Shown here piece after piece: positions 59,282 through 64,000 of a stretch of 64,000 bases of DNA (position 1 is its first letter; the number at the start of each line of letters is the position of its first letter). Below the pieces are notes generated by a model. That model worked only from the letters and a program-made list of their open reading frames with translations. It ran no database searches and was not told the origin of the DNA. The stretch comes from Laccaria trichodermophora. Its lineage: Eukaryota > Basidiomycota > Agaricomycetes > Agaricales > Hydnangiaceae. A program made the position numbers and the translations under genes. Where the stretch lies: contig JACTVC010000058.1 in the NCBI GenBank assembly GCA_018417955.1, positions 1 to 64,000 on the forward strand, written 5' to 3'.

Positions 59282-59959
59282 GGTGAGCGTAAGAGTGGCT
59301 GTGCGGAAACGAGGATTGCTTGCCTTATTTGTGTTACCTGGTTTAGGCAATTACAACCACATGATTCCTCCGAGTCCGTCTTCGAAGAACTGCTCAAGTT
59401 GGATCATTACGAAGATCTTTTGACGATCCATTTCTCCAAGTTTGACCAACCATCTCTCCTTTCAATCATACTCGCTTCCAGTCGCTTCCTTATCACCTCC
59501 TATCTCTCACGCATGGGTTAAGCATTGCCTTCAGCACGTTTCTCCTGTCATTTCTCCTGTAGCGCTCCCCGTTCATGACACTTCATGACAGGCCTTGCTG
59601 CTTGCTCGATCGCCACAATTTACAAAGCTATACCTTGGCTATACCATGACTAGGGCGTCTCCTATATTGCTTGGCAAGCACGATGCGCTCGGCAGTGATT
59701 CCTACCCTTCGGAGTTCCTCTGTGTCACTATTAGGTCCGGTATCTTGGAGTAAACCCATAATTATAGAACGGCTCTGCAGCGGCGCTTGACATAATCTAA
59801 CGGCGCTCGACATCGCCGCAGGACATAAAAGGCGGTCACTGAAGTCCGAAGATCTTCCCCCACTTCTCTCAGCTACCCTTTACCCACCTTGGTAAAACCA
59901 GCTAGCGATTTCAAAAAAACATTATCCTCAATTTTAATCGACCCTCCAACATCGCTATC
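59282..59959. other. SF3B4 upstream region and promoter of the first small secreted gene
   Basis: Divergent spacer. The right part (from about 59570) is the left arm of the segmental duplication described below. A TATA-like CATAAAAG lies at 59824-59831, about 130 bp before the ATG of the secreted gene; the duplicate copy has CATTAAAG at the matching place. Confidence 0.55.
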
Positions 59960-60307
59960 ATGTTCTCTCGATTCTTCGCCTCTCTGTTCCTCGTCTGTGC
60001 TCTCATCGCTCTCATGATTCCCTTGACGAGCGGCGCGCCCACCCCTACCAAGCAACTTCGCCAGTTCAGCTATAAAGACACTCAAGTCAAGAGGGCTGGC
60101 GGTGTTCCCGCCGGTAATCAAAATCTTGCTCGGTCCCCCCAGCCGTCTTACGCTCGTCGCTCTAACCCTTCATACGTCCCTCGTTCCGGGCCTTCGTATG
60201 TCCCTCGGTCTGGCCCTTCATACGTCCCTCGTTCCGGCCCTTCCTACGTCCGACGAGAGCCTGAGCCTGCTGCTGCGACGCTTGACTTTGCCGCTCGGTC
60301 TGAGTAA
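59960..60307 (+). CDS. Small secreted protein with LRQFSYK core and PSYVPRSG repeats (copy 1)
   Basis: 115 residues, one exon. Residues 1-25 are a signal peptide ending T-S-G-A-P. Residues 33-39 read L-R-Q-F-S-Y-K and are followed at 44-45 by K-R, a Kex2-type dibasic site, before A-G-G. Residues 62-100 are five near-perfect 8-residue repeats beginning P-S-Y. Two of them carry R-R (A-R-R-S-N and V-R-R-E), again possible Kex2 sites. The layout (signal peptide, short conserved segment, dibasic site, repeats) is that of a Kex2-processed repeat protein. I do not recognise the family. A truncated paralogue is at 61389 and a divergent one at 63520. Confidence 0.72.
   Translation: MFSRFFASLFLVCALIALMIPLTSGAPTPTKQLRQFSYKDTQVKRAGGVPAGNQNLARSPQPSYARRSNPSYVPRSGPSYVPRSGPSYVPRSGPSYVRREPEPAAATLDFAARSE
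60143..60259 (+). repeat. 24-bp coding repeat (P-S-Y-x-x-R-S-x), five units
   Basis: Units begin at 60143, 60167, 60191, 60215 and 60239; the middle three are nearly identical, the outer two diverged. The repeat is absent from the paralogue at 61389. Confidence 0.85.
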
Positions 60308-60710
60308 GATGGTGCAGCCAACCGATAGATTTTCAACCGTTAGTCTCTTCTGCATATTGAGCTAAATGTAAATCTGACCCTCTCTTTCAATCAGACTTTC
60401 TTTCGAGCACTGAACTTTGTCTTTTCATTCGTACATTTATCCATTCTACGACTTTTCCCTCCTTGTATATACCTTCCTCATTCGCACACTGCTTAGGATT
60501 TGGACATTAGTAGACTGTAGACATAGACACTTGATACCGGCATAGACACTCGAGACTGGTTTCCAACGGATAATTCATTTGAACTTTTCGTTTATCATTA
60601 AACTTTGAGCTTGAGTGCTGAAAGAGCAATACAACGATTGATTTAGAAAAAAAATCCTTCGAGGCTCGACGCTGAATTGATCACACATAAAAGCAGTTTC
60701 ATTGTGATTC
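60308..60710. other. 3' flank of the first small secreted gene
   Basis: Non-coding sequence within the duplicated segment. It has a matching 3' flank after the copy-2 gene (61557-61990), including the A-rich tract near 60648. Nothing coding. Confidence 0.6.
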
Positions 60711-60910
60711 TAGCCATCTGAACATCCTCACCCAATCCTCACCGCCCGTAGAAGGCGCAGGCACACACCCGTAGCCGTGTCTTTCGCAACCAACCATTGT
60801 TGCAAGAAAGGTTCCACACAAGTTTCACAGCTTCGTTCTCTAAAACCCGGAATGGTCCTGCCAGGAGGACTTCTCATGGACGCTGGCAGACCCTACGACG
60901 CCAATGGATA
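60711..60910 (-). pseudogene. Fragment of the proteasome alpha-1 gene, 3' end
   Basis: This stretch matches, with indels, the minus-strand coding end of PSMA1 at about 62072-62270: shared runs include CGTAGCCGTGTCTTTCGCAA and TGCAAGAAAGGTTCCACA. Insertions break the frame. It lies in the copied segment that also contains the small secreted gene, so it is a by-product of that duplication rather than a gene. Confidence 0.85.
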
Positions 60911-61388
60911 TTGACACAGCTATTTAGGGAGGCATAAACTTGGCCGCCGTCGCTTTTCGCTTTCACGCACTTGATAGCGTTATAACCTATAGAACGAATC
61001 TGTATGCGAGTCCCTCACGCGTACGAGATGGGATGGAGTCTGGACGTCGCTTTTTTTTCAACGCCGACCAACTTTGTGCCTCCCTGTGCCTCCCCATTAT
61101 TGAGCTTCATGATATTTCATGATAGGGTCATTTTTCAATCGCCCACAATTCACGAATCTCCTCTCGACTACTTAGGTCAAACTAGGTCCTGTCCTTGATT
61201 CTTGGCAAGCACGATGCATCCGTCATGTAGAAAGTTCCTGAAGCTCGAAGCGGCGCTTGCCATCACCGCGAGACATGAAAATTGACATTAAAGGCGGGCA
61301 CTGAGGCTACTTACAGCTGCCCTTCACCCACCTCGGTAGATCCAGCTAGTGATTTCAACAAAACATCACCCCCAATCTTGTCGCTACC
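60911..61388. other. Junction and promoter region of copy 2
   Basis: Begins at the duplication junction after the PSMA1 fragment and runs to the copy-2 ATG. Contains the diverged promoter (TTAAAG near 61289). No coding evidence. Confidence 0.5.
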
Positions 61389-61556
61389 ATGTTCTCTCGA
61401 TTCTTCACCTCTCTGTTCGTCGTCTGTGCTCTTATCGCTCTCATGATCCCCGTGACGAGCGGCACGGCCACACCTACCAAGCAACTTCGGCAGTTTAGCT
61501 ATCGAGACTCTCAAGTGAAGTTGAAGAATGTTGAGGCTCGGAACAAGCCAACTTAA
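61389..61556 (+). CDS. Truncated small secreted protein with LRQFSYR core (copy 2)
   Basis: 55 residues from an ATG matching copy 1. The signal peptide is nearly identical, and residues 33-39 are L-R-Q-F-S-Y-R. The dibasic K-R of copy 1 is K-L here. It stops at N-K-P-T. The P-S-Y repeats are missing, yet DNA past the stop (to about 61624) still encodes P-E-P-A-A-T-T-P-D-F-V-A-R, matching the C-terminus of copy 1 in a shifted frame. It is either a decaying paralogue or a short form that kept only the signal peptide and core. Confidence 0.5.
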   Translation: MFSRFFTSLFVVCALIALMIPVTSGTATPTKQLRQFSYRDSQVKLKNVEARNKPT

Positions 61557-62069
61557 ATCCCTGCTCGTTTCGTTGCCTGAGCCTGCTGCTACTACGCCTG
61601 ACTTTGTTGCTCGATTCGAATAAGATGGTGCAGCCCACCTGATAGATTTTCAGTCGTCAGTCACTTCTTCATATCGATCGAGCCAAATACAAATCTGACC
61701 CTCTTTCTTATCCAGACTCCCCTCCGAACAATGAACCTTTTCATTTCATTCGTAGCCTTAGTACGATATCACCCATCTTAACACTTCGCCTTCTTTGTAT
61801 ATACTGACCTCATTTGCATCACTGCTTAGGATCAGGACATAACTAGACTCTAGACTTAGATGCTCAATAGATTGGTTTTCAATGGTCACCGAGCAATTGG
61901 AACTATGTGTCTACTATTATACTTCGAGCTTTCGGGAATAGATTTCTCAAAAAGTAACACGACGATCAATTACGAAAAAAAAAAATCCTTCAAGCTGAGT
62001 TTGCCAGAGTATTCATACAAGATAGTTTGACCACACGTAAAAGCAATTTCATTGTGACTCGCGGATACA
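61557..62069. other. 3' flank between copy 2 and PSMA1
   Basis: Relic coding sequence to about 61624, then convergent 3' flanks of the secreted gene and PSMA1. A run of A and AAAAATCCTTC near 61976 matches copy 1. Confidence 0.55.
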
Positions 62070-63162
62070 TTATCCAGCCATCTGAACATCCTCATCACCC
62101 GTCGCAGCCGCTGCAGGCGGAGGAACAGCGCCTGCACCCGTAGCCGTGTCTTTCGCAATCATTGTCTGCAAGAAAGGTTCCACAGCTTCGTTCTCTACAA
62201 TCCGGAATGGTCCTTCCGGGAGAACGCCGGTTTCATGGACGCTGGCAGGCCCCACGATGCCAATGGAAGTGTTATTGACATTGAGCTCCTTATCCTGCTG
62301 AAGAGTTTCACGAAGTGCGTGCAATCCATGCCGTACAAGGTCTTCAAGAGAACCTGATAAAAATAATTGAGTTTTTTTTCCGTCAATCGCGAGAGCAAAA
62401 CGTACAATCGGCGAAACTCTCGTAGTGCTTCTCGAGGTATGTCTTTGCGCTTTGACTCCTGGCACCGATGGACATGGCGTAATATTCGTACGAGTTCCCC
62501 GATGGTGAGAATTCATAAAGGTGGGGACCGGAATTATCCTGGCCGATAACGAGGAAACCGACACCATATGGTCGACGACCGTATTCTTGGGTATTCACCT
62601 GGGCCTCTGTAGTTATGTATCAGAATCTAGAGAAAGGAGCGGGTAAGTGCGAGCTTGACACGCACTATCCGCGATCGAAGACACAAGTCTGTTGACGGGT
62701 ATGGGTCGATTGAACACCATTTTTGACGACATGGCTTGTTGGCGCATAAAGTTACTAGAAAATGGTTAGCATTGAGTTGGCAAAAATAGAAGGAAGACGT
62801 ACCTTAGAACGCGAGCATCGGAGGTCAGACCAGCGATTGCAATACCGACATGATCATCTATTCGGAACATCTTCTGTTGGTAGGAAGCCAGTTCGCCTGT
62901 AGATCGCTAGTGACACGTAACTGATCAATGAATGAAGATGCCCTCGGGGGTACGAGGCCAAACCTTCAAGGCCAGGAGGACAGAGTGGGTTTTTGAACGT
63001 AAGCCTACGGCCGCTGAACCTTGCTTTACGGCTTCAAGGGCATATTCGACCTGGTGCAATCGTCCTTGAGGAGAGAAAACGGTGTTATCCGAATCATATG
63101 TGTTTCTGAACTGTGCTGGATGTTTACAGACACGTTATAACGGCGACAAGAGGACTTACCAT
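62070..63162 (-). CDS. PRE5: Proteasome subunit alpha type-1 (PSMA1/PRE5)
   Basis: Alpha-ring subunit of the 20S proteasome. Exon 1 contributes only the start codon (63160-63162); a 49-bp intron ending CACAG joins it to [24 protein letters not shown] (the alpha-subunit N-terminal motif), so the Met is recovered exactly as in orthologues. Further blocks are [21 protein letters not shown] and [21 protein letters not shown]. The C-terminus is Ala/Pro-rich and acidic, ending G-D-E-D-V-Q-M-A-G. About six exons, about 275 residues. It is flanked on both sides by small secreted genes of one family. Confidence 0.94.
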
Positions 63163-63519
63163 GATCGTGGATGTGTACCAAGTCGAATTCAGCAAATGCT
63201 TGAAGGTGACGCGTCGTGATAGGCACGTGCAGCAGTTATCGCACCCAGCTCCTGACCGACACTCCTTTATTGCTCCTTTATCTCTACCACCACTACTGAC
63301 GACTACGAGGCTACTCCTCGCCCACTTTCTAGGTCGACACAGAGCCGACAAAAGTACCCCTTACGCAAAGGCGATTACGATGAACGACGTACCGCACCTC
63401 CTTTTCTCCTACTCTCCAATTTTCTTCCGAATTCGACACATCCGCTGTCTCAATGTCCATTCAATAAAAGCTCGTTGTCCCTATGGCCAATATTCCTTCT
63501 CCTCCTGCAACGTTCGGCC
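63163..63519. promoter_or_regulatory. Divergent promoter region of PSMA1 and the third small secreted gene
   Basis: 357 bp between the two divergent start codons. It contains an ACGCGT at about 63209 and a pyrimidine-rich leader before 63520. No similarity to the promoters of the other two secreted genes was noticed. Confidence 0.45.
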
Positions 63520-63876
63520 ATGTTCGCCTCAAGGGCCTTATTCCTCTTCGCCCTAACCTTCCTCGTTCTCTCGCTTGTCCATTTCGACAGCGCCGCAGCG
63601 ACAGTTCTTCGCATGCGCGCACCCGATGAAGGGAAGGTGAAGCTACGCCAGTTCAGTTACAAGAATTTTGGTTTGCGCATTCGAAAAGCTGGCGCGAGCG
63701 TTAGCTCCAGCATGAGCCCCAGCCCAACCCCGAGTTCGAGCTTAAGCTCCATTCGGACTACCACTCGCACGCAAACTACTACAACCCACACGCAATTTAC
63801 TACAACCCACAGGCGGGTGAGGAAGACGACAGATACTCCGGCTCCCCCAGCAACCTCCCAGCCGACGCCTGGGTAG
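63520..63876 (+). CDS. Small secreted protein with LRQFSYK core and Thr/Ser-rich tail (copy 3, divergent)
   Basis: 118 residues, one exon. Residues 1-27 are a signal peptide ending D-S-A-A-A. Residues 42-48 read L-R-Q-F-S-Y-K, preceded by K-V-K; R-K at 55-56 precedes A-G-A-S, so the core is again followed by a basic pair and A-G. The rest is Ser/Thr/Pro-rich with T-T-T-H-T-Q-F-T-T-T-H-R-R, suited to O-glycosylation. Outside the core there is almost no identity to copies 1 and 2, so it is an older relative. The start at 63520 gives the best signal peptide. Confidence 0.65.
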   Translation: MFASRALFLFALTFLVLSLVHFDSAAATVLRMRAPDEGKVKLRQFSYKNFGLRIRKAGASVSSSMSPSPTPSSSLSSIRTTTRTQTTTTHTQFTTTHRRVRKTTDTPAPPATSQPTPG

Positions 63877-64000
63877 CTTGATGCATTTCCAGTCAGGCTC
63901 TCACTTTCAATTATCCACCGTTATCTGACGACCTCCAAGTATCCTTCCAATACATAGACAATATCCTGGCCTCCTACTACTATAGGGGTCAACTACGATT

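Larger units (their letters stand above)
59570..60910. repeat. Segmental duplication, copy 1
   Basis: Pairs with about 61110-62270. Shared landmarks in order are the GGCAAGCACGATGC word, the TATA-like element, the start of the secreted gene (ATGTTCTCTCGATTCTTC), the sequence after its stop (AAGATGGTGCAGCC), an A-rich tract with AAAATCCTTC, and the PSMA1 3' end. The copies have diverged by substitutions and indels; limits are approximate. Confidence 0.75.
61110..62270. repeat. Segmental duplication, copy 2 (contiguous with intact PSMA1)
   Basis: The partner of 59570-60910. Because it runs directly into the intact PSMA1 coding sequence, this is the ancestral location; the left copy ends inside PSMA1 homology. 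Confidence 0.7.

Overview
The window looks like nuclear DNA of a mushroom-forming basidiomycete (Agaricomycetes). Genes sit close together on both strands and are broken by many short introns of about 45-75 bp with GT-AG ends. Several proteins are of types I know mainly from Agaricomycetes (a DUF6698 protein, a multi-pass membrane protein, an orphan MARVEL protein). I cannot name the species. No tRNA, rRNA, CRISPR or intact transposon was recognised.

Layout. Positions 1 to about 13.1 kb are accessory in character: orphan multi-exon genes (2299-3894, 5621-6809, 8304-9178), a possible remnant of a helical signalling-protein N-terminus (330-1042), a DUF6698 gene (10162-11623), and a nested tandem repeat of a ~170-bp unit (11780-12995). 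From 13.1 to 35.9 kb the content is conserved housekeeping: M1 aminopeptidase, TRAPPC10 (TRAPP II), the DEAD-box helicase RRP3/DDX47, a small PD-(D/E)XK-like orphan, ALG3, a secreted GH5 exo-beta-1,3-glucanase, a basidiomycete membrane protein, TBP and the dynamin VPS1. The stretch 35.9-40.1 kb is gene-poor with two small weakly supported divergent genes. From 40.1 to 63.2 kb lie an NGR1/CSX1-type triple-RRM protein, succinate dehydrogenase subunit C, an intronless orphan, a membrane-anchored beta-propeller/amidohydrolase fusion, mitochondrial aconitase, EMC4, a MARVEL protein, SF3B4 and proteasome subunit alpha-1 (PSMA1/PRE5).

Functional themes are the secretory pathway (TRAPPC10, ALG3, EMC4, VPS1), RNA biology (RRP3, SF3B4, NGR1-like), transcription (TBP) and the TCA cycle/respiration (aconitase, SDHC). 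I see no operon-like logic; neighbours are typical fungal head-to-head or same-strand arrangements with short intergenic regions.

The most unusual part is the last 4.5 kb. Three small predicted secreted proteins share the core L-R-Q-F-S-Y-K/R and flank PSMA1. Two of them lie in a ~1.2-kb segmental duplication that also copied the 3' end of PSMA1, leaving a decayed proteasome fragment at 60711-60910. One copy has lost its repeat region and is cut short; the third is divergent and on the other side of PSMA1. I regard this as a candidate lineage-specific family of processed secreted peptides. Exon coordinates are hand-derived from splice consensus and reading frame, so exact splice sites in long multi-exon genes should be taken as approximate unless stated.
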